In this document: positions 7,545 through 14,715 of the stretch, in pieces | Position numbering within the stretch: the first letter of the stretch is position 1 | Layout of the letters: the number at the start of each line of letters is the position of its first letter | Source: CAYUHZ01 sp964444625 | GTDB lineage: Bacteria; Patescibacteriota; Patescibacteriia; Patescibacteriales; GWC2-42-12 | Reading direction: 5' to 3' | Length of the DNA stretch: 18,535 nucleotides | Assembly (NCBI GenBank): GCA_964444625.1 | Contig: CAYUHZ010000015.1 | Location: 1 to 18,535 of the forward strand | Notes under the pieces: model-generated | Databases searched by the model: none | What the model was told of the DNA's origin: nothing | The model's input: the letters and a program-made list of their open reading frames with translations, nothing else | Translations under genes and position numbers: made by a program

Positions 7545-8606
7545 ATGCCCAAGTCAGTCGCTATTATTTTAGTAAACTATCATGATTACGGTCAGAGGTT
7601 TCTGATTGAGTTTTTGGATGGTTTACGCCAACAGGATTATTCCGGTCTCAACAAGATTTTTATTGTTGATAATGAAAGCACCGACGAGACTTTTATTTTC
7701 TTGAAAAATATCGCCCCAGAGGCTGAAATAATTCGTAACAAAAATAACGATGGTTTCGCTAAGGGAAATAATGACGGCATCAGAGTTGCCCTAGCACAGG
7801 GCTTCGATCTTATAGCTCTTTTTAATCTTGATACTGTATTGGAACCAGATTGTTTGCGCTTGATGATTAAATCTTTAGAAAGCGATGAAAAGATTGGCGC
7901 AGTACAGCCTAGATTGATGCTCTACCAAGAGAAGAGCAAAATTAATAGTTTAGGCAATGTTACACATTTTTTAGGTTTCGGTTACTGTGCAAATTATGGC
8001 GAAGACTTGGCTGAAGTCAACAGTTCGTATTATGAAAATAAGAGAATTTGCTATCCGAGCGGAGCAGCGGTTGTCTTCAGAAGAAACGTGTTGGAAAAGA
8101 TTGGTTTGTTTGATCGGGAGTTTTGGATGTACAACGAAGACCAGGATCTTGGTTGGCGGATCTGGTTGTCTGGCTATGAATGCCGCCTGAGTTTCGACGC
8201 CGTTTGTTATCACAAGTATGAGTTTTCCCGAAGCATCAGCAAATATTATTGGATGGATCGCAATCGAATTTTGTCAATTTTTAAAAATTATGACTTATTG
8301 ACCTTAATTTTAATTTTCCCCGCTTTTATAATAATGGAGTTGGGTTTAATGCTCACTGCCTGGCAAGGAGGGTGGATAGAAGAAAAATTGAGTGTCTATC
8401 GCTATTTTTCCCAAGGAAAAACTTGGCGCTACCTTCTGTCGGCTCGGCGCGCTGCCCAAAGTTTGCGCCAAGTAAAAGATCGAGAAATAATCTGGTTGTT
8501 CAGCGGCACTATCTGGTATCAAGAAATCGCAGACTGGAAGCTTAGATTTATAAATCCTTTTTTTGGAGCATACTGGAAAATAGTCAGAAGTTTAATTAGA
8601 CGGTAG
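7545..8606 (+). CDS. GT2 glycosyltransferase, rhamnosyltransferase-like, with membrane-associated tail
   Basis: 353 residues. It shows 'VAIILVNYHDYG' (5-16), 'IFIVDNESTDET' (38-49), 'NNDGFAKGNNDGI' (67-79), 'ALFNLDTVLEPD' with the metal-binding NLD (94-96), 'YPSGAAVVFRRNVLEKIGLF' (160-179) and 'YNEDQDLGWRIWLSG' with the catalytic ED.D (188-191). A hydrophobic segment 'LTLILIFPAFIIMELGLMLT' near residues 250-270 and a basic C-terminal region suggest attachment to the cytoplasmic membrane. It is somewhat longer than the usual 290 residues because of this tail. No Shine-Dalgarno site precedes the ATG. It begins a two-gene unit with the next GT2 gene 30 bp downstream, and probably adds one sugar to the same surface glycan as the upstream operon. 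Confidence 0.9.
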   Translation: MPKSVAIILVNYHDYGQRFLIEFLDGLRQQDYSGLNKIFIVDNESTDETFIFLKNIAPEAEIIRNKNNDGFAKGNNDGIRVALAQGFDLIALFNLDTVLEPDCLRLMIKSLESDEKIGAVQPRLMLYQEKSKINSLGNVTHFLGFGYCANYGEDLAEVNSSYYENKRICYPSGAAVVFRRNVLEKIGLFDREFWMYNEDQDLGWRIWLSGYECRLSFDAVCYHKYEFSRSISKYYWMDRNRILSIFKNYDLLTLILIFPAFIIMELGLMLTAWQGGWIEEKLSVYRYFSQGKTWRYLLSARRAAQSLRQVKDREIIWLFSGTIWYQEIADWKLRFINPFFGAYWKIVRSLIRR

Positions 8607-8636
8607 AGTTTTAATCTTTGTATTATTTAAAATTTT

Positions 8637-9434
8637 ATGGACATAAGCATTATCATATTAAATTATAAAAGCAAGGGTCTTGTTTTGAATTGCGTTAAAT
8701 CCATTAAAGAGGCTGATTGGAATAGTTTAAAATACGAAATAATTGTTGTTGATAATCATTCAGAAGATTCAATTGGTGAAATATTGGCTTGGCAAAATCC
8801 CGAAGTTAAGTTTATCGCAAGCCCAGTTAATCTCGGCATGGGAGGCGGAAATAATCTCGGCCTAAAGGCTGCTCAGGGAAAATATGTCGTGATAATGAAT
8901 CCAGACACTATCGCTTTTACCGACACCTTTAAATCACTCTTTGCATTCATGGAGAATAATCCACAAGTCGGTTTAACTGGTCCGTTGCAGTATAATCCAG
9001 ATCAGACGGTGCAAGATTCTTGTTTCCGTTGGTTTGGCATTTTTACCCCCCTTTATCGCCGAACTCCTTTGGGCAGATTATCTTTCGCGAAAAAGGATTT
9101 AGCCAGATTTCTAATGAAAGATTTTGACAAATTAACTTTTCTGGAAGTGGACTGGCTGATGGGCTCTTGTTTATTCTGCCGCACTTCAGCTTTACAGAAA
9201 GTCGGTTATTTTGATGAAAGGTTTTTTATGTATTTTGAAGACACTGATCTTTGCCGTCGTTTTTGGCAGAATGGTTGGCAGGTGGTATTTTATCCCGCAG
9301 CTAAAATAATACATAATCATATCCGGCAGAGCGCGCAAGACCCCTGGTATGTTTTTTTCTATAACCGTAGCGCCAGACAGCATATCGTTTCATGGTTCAA
9401 ATACTTTTGTAAATGGGGAATTAAAGGTTTTTAG
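8637..9434 (+). CDS. GT2 glycosyltransferase, rhamnosyltransferase (WbbL-like) type
   Basis: 265 residues. Motifs in order: 'ISIIILNYKSKGLVLNCV' (3-20), 'YEIIVVDNHSED' (33-44), 'VNLGMGGGNNLGL' (64-76), 'IMNPDTIAFTDT' with the NPD metal site (88-90), then 'VDWLMGSCLFCRTSALQKVG' and 'YFEDTDLCRRFWQNG' with the catalytic ED.DL.R motif. It ends soon after the fold with a short aromatic-basic tail, so it is a minimal enzyme without a transmembrane anchor. The gap to the previous gene is 30 bp with no terminator, implying co-transcription. The GGGNN in place of the common KANN/KGNN near residue 70 is a small departure from its paralogs. Donor sugar unknown. Confidence 0.9.
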   Translation: MDISIIILNYKSKGLVLNCVKSIKEADWNSLKYEIIVVDNHSEDSIGEILAWQNPEVKFIASPVNLGMGGGNNLGLKAAQGKYVVIMNPDTIAFTDTFKSLFAFMENNPQVGLTGPLQYNPDQTVQDSCFRWFGIFTPLYRRTPLGRLSFAKKDLARFLMKDFDKLTFLEVDWLMGSCLFCRTSALQKVGYFDERFFMYFEDTDLCRRFWQNGWQVVFYPAAKIIHNHIRQSAQDPWYVFFYNRSARQHIVSWFKYFCKWGIKGF

Positions 9435-9452
9435 TTATGGATAAAAGTCGCA

Positions 9453-9466
9453 TTTAGACATCTAAA
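9453..9466. repeat. Short inverted repeat upstream of galU
   Basis: TTTAGA, two bases, TCTAAA form a perfect 6-bp inverted repeat about 40-50 bp upstream of the galU -10 element. There is no T-tract, so it is not an intrinsic terminator. It could be an operator, but a 6-bp AT-rich match can arise by chance. Confidence 0.3.
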
Positions 9467-9502
9467 AACGTAATTTTGACGTAGCTTTAACCTAGATAAA
9501 TA

Positions 9503-9511
9503 TGATATAAT
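9503..9511 (+). promoter_or_regulatory. Extended -10 promoter of galU
   Basis: TGA followed directly by a perfect TATAAT (9506-9511) forms an extended -10 element 47 bp upstream of the galU ATG. No good -35 stands at 16-18 bp; TTGACG at 9476-9481 is 24 bp away, too far for a normal spacer. Extended -10 promoters can work without a -35. Confidence 0.55.
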
Positions 9512-9558
9512 TTTATTATCAGGTTCCATGATTATATATTAATAAAAAGTTTATAAAT

Positions 9559-10431
9559 ATGAACAAAAAAATAAAAAAAGCGGTAATCGCTGTGGCTGGA
9601 TCAGGCACCAGGTTATTGCCTGCCACCAAGGCTATGCCCAAGGAAATGCTGCCTATGGTTGACAAGCCGATTATTCAATTGGTTGTAGAAGAATTAGTGG
9701 CTGCCGGCATTGAAGACATTATCATGGTGACAAAGTGGGACAAGAAACCGCTGGAAGATCACTTTGATCATAATTGGGCGCTGGGCAATGAATTGAAAAA
9801 AGCAGGCAAAGAAGAACTTTGGCAAGAAGTGAAAAAAATTTCAGAGTTGGCCAATTTTATTTATATCAGGCAAAAAGGCCCCTACGGTAATGGCACTCCC
9901 GTTCTGACCGCTGCCAATCTGGTAAAAAACGAACCTTTTGTTTTCGTTTGGGGGGATGATTTAGTGAAGTCAAAGGTTTCTTTTACCAAGCAAATGGTTG
10001 ATGATTATCAAAAAAACGGTCATTTAATGATTGGCGTGCAAGAGGTGTCCAGGGAAGCGGTTAACAGATACGGTATTGTAAAATTGAAAAAAAATACCAA
10101 GCAAATCGCTGATATTATCGAAAAGCCATCACCGGAAAAAGCGCCTTCTCGTTTGGCTGATTTTGGCCGCATGATCCTTGATCAGGAGATTATAGATATA
10201 TTGAAAGAGACTGCATTGGGTAAAGACAATGAATTGTATTTGGTCGATGCCATTAGGTCTTATGTTAGGAGCGGTGGCATATTTATGGCCAAAAAGGTAA
10301 TCGGGGGAGAGTGGCTGACTACCGGCGACCCATTAAATTATCTCAAAGCTTCCTTAAGGTACGCTTTTGACAGAAAAGATATCGGAGATGATTTAAAGAA
10401 ATATGTTAAAAAAATAATCACCAAGAGATAG
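9559..10431 (+). CDS. galU: UTP--glucose-1-phosphate uridylyltransferase (GalU)
   Basis: 290 residues, the usual length for bacterial GalU. It makes UDP-glucose from UTP and glucose-1-phosphate in the cytoplasm. Residues 8-37 contain the nucleotide-binding signature 'GSGTRLLPATKAMPKEMLP' and 'MVDKPIIQ'. 'FVWGDDLV' is the metal/nucleotide site, and 'IIEKPSPEKAPSRLADFGRM' is the conserved EKP/APS region carrying the sugar-phosphate binding lysine; 'GGEWLTTGDPLNYLKA' follows near the C-terminus. GSGTR replaces the commoner GLGTR, a minor change. It has its own promoter just after the glycosyltransferase genes and is ended by a hairpin shared with the convergent PEGA gene. UDP-glucose is the likely feedstock for some of the nearby glycosyltransferases (inference). 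The family call is near certain; RmlA-like and other pyrophosphorylases differ in these motifs. Confidence 0.96.
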   Translation: MNKKIKKAVIAVAGSGTRLLPATKAMPKEMLPMVDKPIIQLVVEELVAAGIEDIIMVTKWDKKPLEDHFDHNWALGNELKKAGKEELWQEVKKISELANFIYIRQKGPYGNGTPVLTAANLVKNEPFVFVWGDDLVKSKVSFTKQMVDDYQKNGHLMIGVQEVSREAVNRYGIVKLKKNTKQIADIIEKPSPEKAPSRLADFGRMILDQEIIDILKETALGKDNELYLVDAIRSYVRSGGIFMAKKVIGGEWLTTGDPLNYLKASLRYAFDRKDIGDDLKKYVKKIITKR

Positions 10432-10441
10432 GTTTTACAAC

Positions 10442-10477
10442 AAAAAAGACGTTGTTTAATCAACAAACGTCTTTTTT
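10442..10477. terminator. Bidirectional intrinsic terminator between galU and the PEGA gene
   Basis: An A6-GACGTT arm pairs with an AACGTC-T6 arm, extended by GTT/AAC pairing across a one-base bulge, with a 5-base loop (10457-10461). A T-run ends the hairpin on the plus strand and, because the left arm begins with A6, also on the minus strand. It sits between two convergent stop codons (10431 and 10484), exactly where a shared terminator is expected. Confidence 0.8.
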
Positions 10478-10483
10478 ATTTGT

Positions 10484-11839
10484 CTAAAGAAGGGATAGCT
10501 CGTAAACTCCTTTTGTTTCCCCGTACTGTCCGATAAAATAAAGCGTTGTTCCTTTTTCATTCGCATAAAACCCAGATAATGACTCAACCGTTGCTAATTG
10601 AGTGGCATTTCTTCGGTCTCGTTCGTCAAGTTCTATCGCGTTGATTGTTTGTTTGGTGGAATAAAAAAAGTGATTTTTGTTAGGATGCCAGATCAAGTGA
10701 GTTATAGGCTGGCTGATGCGGGTGATTAAAGTTTTTTTATTTTCAGTTTTGTCATAAAGCCAAATTTCAAAATCATTGGCATACAACAAATAATTCTCCA
10801 ACCAAGTGGTTAGTTTAACTTTGCCGAAATCTTTGGCGATAATTTCCATCGATTCCGGTTCTATCAAGTATAAAACTTGGTAATTCTTATCCAAGATGTT
10901 TATCAATTCGTTATCCGTGTTGATAAAAGCATAGCCGTTTGACGGTGGCAGTTCGATTGATTTTTGGATTTTCCAAGGATCAGATCTATATTTATTTAAA
11001 GTGGTTTTATTTTTTTGGTTTTTCAATAGATAAAAATAATTTTTTTTAGCCAGCAATTCAAGCGGCTTAATTTTTTCTGTCAGAGTTGTGGTTGATTGGT
11101 TGTCTAAGTTTAGGCATATTAGTTTTTCGTCTGTTAAACCGTATAATTTAAGGCTATCATCGGCATGCCAGCTTAGCATTGTTGAGCTCGCCAAGCCGAA
11201 ATTATTTAAATCATAAATTTTGTAACCCGAGGTAGTGTTGTATATTTCTGATTTTAGCAATAAGTATTGCCCGTTAGCCGATAGTTTAATTTCAGATTTT
11301 TCAGCTTCGCTTGAACTGGCGAATTTCATTATTTCAATTTTTCGATTGTTTAAGTTAAGATTCAACGTTTGATCAGTCGAGAATAGCAACAGCTGATTTT
11401 TGGTTTTGGAAAATTTTTCATCAAAAAAGTCATTGTCTATCAACAGATTGGGAGATGATTTTTTGAAAAGCAAGATATGTTCAGCAAAAGTAGCGTTGCC
11501 CGGATTGATTGAAAGATTTTTCCGCCAGGGCCAGAATCCGGGCGGTGAAATTTCTACCGAATATTCGCCTGGTAATAGATTTTTTATTTTTGCCGGGGTA
11601 ACAAGTGGTCGCCTTTTGCCAGAAAAAAAACCTTGCCAGGAATTTTTTTGGATTTTACCATCTATTTTTATTTCTGAGCCGGCTGGATCGGTAGCCAAAA
11701 TGAAAGCGCCGGTTTTAATGATTTTTTTTTCAGCAAAATTTATCTTATAACCCGCCGTGTACAAAAGGATAAAAGGGGTGATTATCAGGTAAAGAAAAAT
11801 GAAGCTTAAGTATATCAGACGTCTGGTTTTGAGAGTCAT
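10484..11839 (-). CDS. PEGA-domain membrane protein with beta-propeller-like C-terminal region
   Basis: 451 residues. A single hydrophobic helix near residues 8-27 ('YLSFIFLYLIITPFILLY') follows a basic start, so the rest is probably outside the membrane. Residues about 44-117 form a PEGA domain: 'GAFILATDPAGSEIKIDGK', 'TPAKIKNLLPGEYSVEI' and 'PPGFWPWRKNLSI' match the domain's repeating glycine/proline pattern. The remaining 330 residues are beta-rich repeats with short segments such as 'SANGQYLLLKS' and 'HLIWHPNKNHFFYS', reminiscent of TolB/WD40-like propellers. This PEGA plus propeller layout is common in Patescibacteria, where it is usually annotated as hypothetical. It lies 24 bp downstream of murA on the same strand, so the two are likely co-transcribed. 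PEGA domains occur in surface proteins; the ligand is unknown. Confidence 0.8.
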   Translation of the reverse strand: MTLKTRRLIYLSFIFLYLIITPFILLYTAGYKINFAEKKIIKTGAFILATDPAGSEIKIDGKIQKNSWQGFFSGKRRPLVTPAKIKNLLPGEYSVEISPPGFWPWRKNLSINPGNATFAEHILLFKKSSPNLLIDNDFFDEKFSKTKNQLLLFSTDQTLNLNLNNRKIEIMKFASSSEAEKSEIKLSANGQYLLLKSEIYNTTSGYKIYDLNNFGLASSTMLSWHADDSLKLYGLTDEKLICLNLDNQSTTTLTEKIKPLELLAKKNYFYLLKNQKNKTTLNKYRSDPWKIQKSIELPPSNGYAFINTDNELINILDKNYQVLYLIEPESMEIIAKDFGKVKLTTWLENYLLYANDFEIWLYDKTENKKTLITRISQPITHLIWHPNKNHFFYSTKQTINAIELDERDRRNATQLATVESLSGFYANEKGTTLYFIGQYGETKGVYELSLL

Positions 11840-11863
11840 AAATCCGATATTGATTTTATTAGA

Positions 11864-13126
11864 TTATTCCAACCTCTTGATATCAGCTCCCAAATTTTTC
11901 AAGCGCCTGTCAATATCCTCATAACCTCTGTCAATTTGGTAGATGTTATCAATTTCGGTAGTTCCGTTAGCTATCAGCCCGGCAATTATCATGGCAATAC
12001 CAGCCCTAATATCCGGACTAGTTAATTTTTTACCGAATAATTGCTTGGGTCCATTAATAACCACTCGGTGGGGGTCGCACATAATGATATCTGCGCCCAT
12101 TTGCATCAACATGTCTACGTATAACAGTCGTCTATCATAAATTGTTTCATGAATTAGGCTGGCGCCTTGGGCTTGAGTCATCAAAACAGTGTAAGGAGAT
12201 TGGAGATCAGTTGGAAAACCGGGGTATTCGTGTGTTTTTATGGAAAAAGAATTAAATGATTGGAATTTTTTAATTTTTAGCCAGTCAATGCCTTTTTCGT
12301 AGGGGATGCCTATTTTAGAAAAAATACTTAAAATGACTTCAATATGATCTGGCAAACAATCGGTGATTAGCAGCTCAGATTTAGTTGCAGCAGCCATGAT
12401 AGCGAAAGTGCCAGTTTCGATGCGGTCGGGGATAATAGTGAAATTTCCAGCCGAAATCTCTTTAACACCTTCAATTGTAATAGTCGGCGTTCCGGCGCCG
12501 TTTATTTTGGCGCCCTGCTGGTTTAAATAGTCGGCCAAAGATTTTATTTCCGGCTCGCAAGCGCAGTTTTTTAGAACAGTCTTGCCATCCGCTAAGACGG
12601 CGGTGATCATTAACGTTTCGGTTCCGGTTACACTAACGGTGGTAAAAAAATATTCACAGCCTATGAGCTTGGAAGCTTTGAGGCAAAAGTGGTTTTTTTC
12701 GGCGGTTATCTCCGCTCCAAATTTTACGAAACCGTCCAAAAATAAATCAATCGGTCTCTTAGCGCCGCTAGCCAATGAACAGCCTCCGGGCAAGGGGAAT
12801 TTTACTTCACCGATACGAGCCAATATTGGTCCGACAAATATTATCGAAGCTCTAAATTTACCAGCTACTTCAAAGCTTAAATCATCCTTTTTTAAGTTAT
12901 CTGCCTGTATTTCCAATTTGCCAGCTGACATTTCAGCGGTTGCGCCCAATTCTTTTGCCAAGCTGACAGCTTGCCGAACATCTTCAATGTCAGGAACATT
13001 ATGAATAGTAATCTTTTCTTTTGAGAGCAAGGCGGCAGGGATAATTTTTAAAGCAGCATTCTTTGCGCCTTTAACTCTGATTGTCCCTTGTAATTCTCGC
13101 CTTCCGTTTATTATAAATTTTGGCAT
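11864..13126 (-). CDS. murA: UDP-N-acetylglucosamine 1-carboxyvinyltransferase (MurA)
   Basis: 420 residues from the ATG at 13126. MurA transfers enolpyruvate from phosphoenolpyruvate to UDP-GlcNAc, the first committed step of peptidoglycan synthesis. K22-N23 in 'VKGAKNAAL' bind substrate, C116 in 'LPGGCSL' matches the active-site cysteine that fosfomycin alkylates, 'YPGFPTDLQSP' holds the conserved catalytic aspartate, and 'DIRAGIAMIIAGL' plus 'QIDRGYEDI' complete the family motifs. A TTG 15 bp upstream could extend the protein by five residues, but ATG gives the standard MurA start 'MPKFII'. The loop after the cysteine is three residues longer than in Escherichia coli MurA. The PEGA gene follows after 24 bp. 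Retention of the cysteine predicts fosfomycin sensitivity at the enzyme level, an inference that the longer loop makes less certain. Confidence 0.96.
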   Translation of the reverse strand: MPKFIINGRRELQGTIRVKGAKNAALKIIPAALLSKEKITIHNVPDIEDVRQAVSLAKELGATAEMSAGKLEIQADNLKKDDLSFEVAGKFRASIIFVGPILARIGEVKFPLPGGCSLASGAKRPIDLFLDGFVKFGAEITAEKNHFCLKASKLIGCEYFFTTVSVTGTETLMITAVLADGKTVLKNCACEPEIKSLADYLNQQGAKINGAGTPTITIEGVKEISAGNFTIIPDRIETGTFAIMAAATKSELLITDCLPDHIEVILSIFSKIGIPYEKGIDWLKIKKFQSFNSFSIKTHEYPGFPTDLQSPYTVLMTQAQGASLIHETIYDRRLLYVDMLMQMGADIIMCDPHRVVINGPKQLFGKKLTSPDIRAGIAMIIAGLIANGTTEIDNIYQIDRGYEDIDRRLKNLGADIKRLE

Positions 13127-13207
13127 AGTGGTTATATTCAATTATTTGTGCTAATTATAAGCAAAAAATTTTAAATAAATAAACTTATTGGATTATTTTA
13201 AATTTTA

Positions 13208-13216
13208 ATTATAGCA
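13208..13216 (-). promoter_or_regulatory. Extended -10 promoter of murA
   Basis: On the minus strand TGC followed by a perfect TATAAT (13213 down to 13208) gives an extended -10 element about 80 bp before the murA ATG. A second TATAAT (13159 down to 13154) lies closer, about 28 bp from the ATG, but lacks correctly spaced TGn and -35 elements. Either or both could be used. Confidence 0.5.
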
Positions 13217-13284
13217 TAGCGCAGACTGAGGATAAATTCAATCGTCCCTTTAATCGTCATTTTTATTTTTTTATTTTATTTTTT

Positions 13285-13302
13285 TGCCAAATTATTTTGG
13301 CA
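13285..13302. repeat. Operator-like inverted repeat overlapping the ctp promoter
   Basis: TGCCAAA, four bases, TTTGGCA form a perfect 7-bp inverted repeat. Its right arm is the -35 hexamer TTGGCA of the protease promoter. No T-run follows the hairpin on either strand, so it is not a terminator. A regulator bound here would block RNA polymerase, so an operator is the simplest reading (inference). Confidence 0.45.
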
Positions 13303-13324
13303 TATAAAAAAAATGTGTTAATAT
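13297..13324 (+). promoter_or_regulatory. Promoter of the carboxy-terminal processing protease gene
   Basis: TTGGCA (13297-13302), a 16-bp spacer ending in TGT, then TAATAT (13319-13324) gives a -35 plus extended -10 promoter. The -10 ends 18 bp before the ATG at 13343, so the leader is about 12 nt and has no Shine-Dalgarno site. The same TGTTAATAT with the same distance to ATG occurs before the gene at 18114. Confidence 0.55.
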
Positions 13325-13342
13325 GTTGTTATAAGATAAAAT

Positions 13343-14626
13343 ATGAACACAAATTATACTGAATATTTTATTAAAGATAGAAGAAAATATTTAATCAAGA
13401 GGGCGATTTATATCATTCTCCTTTTTGTTTGTGTTTTAGGGGGGTTTAACGCTGGAATTATTTTTGTACAAATAAACGATCAGATAAAAAATATTGCCGC
13501 GGTTGAGGCCGCTTATTTGGGTGAAGTTTTGGGCAAGTATTCTACGTTGCCAAAAGACAAATTAAGTTTAGATATAAATTTTGATTTATATTGGCAGGTA
13601 TGGGACTTGTTAAACAAGAATTATGTCGAACCGGACAAAGTGAAACAAAAAGAATTGTTTTACGGATCTTTAAAGGGTCTAGTCGCGTCGTTAGGCGACC
13701 CATATACCGTTTTTATGGATCCTCGGTTGAGCAAGGAATTTGATGATGATTTGTCCGGTACTTTTGAAGGAATCGGAGCTGAACTGGGAATCAAGCAAGA
13801 AATCCTAACCATTATTGCTCCTTTGCCGGACTCTCCAGCTGAAAAGTCCGGTTTGATGCCGGGGGATAAAATAATGGCGATTGACGGCGTTTCAACGGCT
13901 GGCATATCCCTTGATGAGGCTGTAAGTAAAATTCGTGGTCCGAAAAATACCGAAGTGACGCTTACGATTATCGGCAATGATCCTGGACAAGCGAAAGACC
14001 ATAAAATTATCAGATCAAAGATTGCGGTAAAGAGCGTAAAAACAGAAATGAAAAATGATATTTTTGTCATCAAAATATCCAGTTTTAACGATGATACAGA
14101 AGAACTTTTTAAAAAAGCAGCAAAAGACGTGTTAGTTAAAAATCCCAAAGGGATTATTCTGGATTTGCGCAGTAATCCCGGGGGTTATCTGGAAACAGCT
14201 ATTGAAGTCGCTAGTGAATGGATTGAAGAAGGCGTGGTTGTATCAGAAAAATTTAACGAAGAAAGAACCAATAACTATCAAGCCAGAGGCAAGGCGTCGT
14301 TAAAAAAATATCCGACAGTTGTTTTAGTAAATCAAGGAAGCGCTTCAGCTTCGGAGATCATAGCCGGCGCTTTGCAAGATTATCAACTCGCAGTTATAGT
14401 GGGTAAAAAGACATTTGGCAAGGGCTCAGTGCAGAATTTAGAAGAATTGCCAGATGGTTCGTCGGTTAAGATTACCATTGCTAAGTGGATGACGCCAAAA
14501 GGCAATAATATTAACGATCAAGGAATACAGCCCGATATAGAAGTCGAGCTAACTCCGGCTGATTACGAAAACAATCAAGATCCCCAGCTTGAAAAGGCTA
14601 TTAATTTTTTAGAAGAATCAAGATAA
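13343..14626 (+). CDS. S41 carboxy-terminal processing protease (CtpA/Prc family)
   Basis: 427 residues. A basic start and one hydrophobic helix (about 20-43) anchor it in the membrane with the enzyme outside. Residues about 75-130 hold the N-terminal helical region 'FYGSLKGLVASLGDPYTVFM'. A PDZ domain follows at about 135-215 ('GIGAELGI', 'SPAEKSGLMPGDKIMAIDG'), which binds the C-terminus of substrates. The S41 protease core has 'GIILDLRSNPGGYLETAIE' (270-288), the nucleophile S335 in 'GSASASEIIAGAL', and K360 in 'KTFGKGSVQ', a Ser-Lys pair 25 residues apart as in known family members. It trims C-termini of periplasmic or surface proteins. It has its own promoter with an overlapping inverted repeat and its own terminator. 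Family assignment is very secure; substrates are unknown, though the exported proteins encoded just downstream are possible. Confidence 0.95.
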   Translation: MNTNYTEYFIKDRRKYLIKRAIYIILLFVCVLGGFNAGIIFVQINDQIKNIAAVEAAYLGEVLGKYSTLPKDKLSLDINFDLYWQVWDLLNKNYVEPDKVKQKELFYGSLKGLVASLGDPYTVFMDPRLSKEFDDDLSGTFEGIGAELGIKQEILTIIAPLPDSPAEKSGLMPGDKIMAIDGVSTAGISLDEAVSKIRGPKNTEVTLTIIGNDPGQAKDHKIIRSKIAVKSVKTEMKNDIFVIKISSFNDDTEELFKKAAKDVLVKNPKGIILDLRSNPGGYLETAIEVASEWIEEGVVVSEKFNEERTNNYQARGKASLKKYPTVVLVNQGSASASEIIAGALQDYQLAVIVGKKTFGKGSVQNLEELPDGSSVKITIAKWMTPKGNNINDQGIQPDIEVELTPADYENNQDPQLEKAINFLEESR

Positions 14627-14641
14627 CGGTTTTTTTAATAT

Positions 14642-14671
14642 AAAAAAAGCGTATAAATTTGCGCTTTTTTT
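14642..14671 (+). terminator. Intrinsic terminator after the protease gene
   Basis: AAAAAAAGCG (14642-14651) pairs with CGCTTTTTTT (14662-14671) around a 10-base loop, starting 15 bp after the stop codon at 14626 and ending in a run of seven T. Only three of the ten stem pairs are G-C, so strength is moderate. It lies just before the promoter of the next gene. Confidence 0.7.
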
Positions 14672-14684
14672 ATTTATGTTTTTT

Positions 14685-14709
14685 TGTTATAATTTAAGCA
14701 GAGAAAGGA
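14685..14709 (+). promoter_or_regulatory. Extended -10 promoter and ribosome binding site of the TSP3-CAP gene
   Basis: TGT followed by a perfect TATAAT (14688-14693) makes an extended -10 element with no recognisable -35. AAAGGA at 14704-14709, six bases before the ATG at 14716, is the clearest Shine-Dalgarno site in the window; most other genes here lack one. Confidence 0.6.
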
Positions 14710-14715
14710 TTTTTT

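Noticed and set aside
9476..9511. TTGACG as the -35 for the galU TATAAT
   Set aside because: The spacer is 24 bp. The TGA just before TATAAT makes an extended -10 promoter more likely.
11400..11750. 116-residue plus-strand open frame opposite the PEGA gene
   Set aside because: It is antisense to the PEGA domain, has no start signals, and its composition is that of a reversed coding frame.
12582..13004. 140-residue plus-strand open frame opposite murA
   Set aside because: It is antisense to conserved MurA motifs with no promoter, ribosome site or family resemblance.
13127..13141. TTG start adding five residues to MurA
   Set aside because: The ATG 15 bp downstream gives the standard MurA N-terminus with K22-N23 at the usual positions.
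13240..13258. Direct repeat of AATCGTC with a 12-bp period between murA and ctp
   Set aside because: There are only two 7-base copies. They could be a tandem regulator site, but there is too little to support a feature.
13285..13302. Inverted repeat as an intrinsic terminator
   Set aside because: On both strands the hairpin is followed by A-rich, not T-rich, sequence, and no upstream gene on either strand needs a terminator here.
13660..14148. 162-residue minus-strand open frame opposite the protease gene
   Set aside because: It lies wholly within the protease coding region, has no recognisable motif, and reads as a shadow frame.
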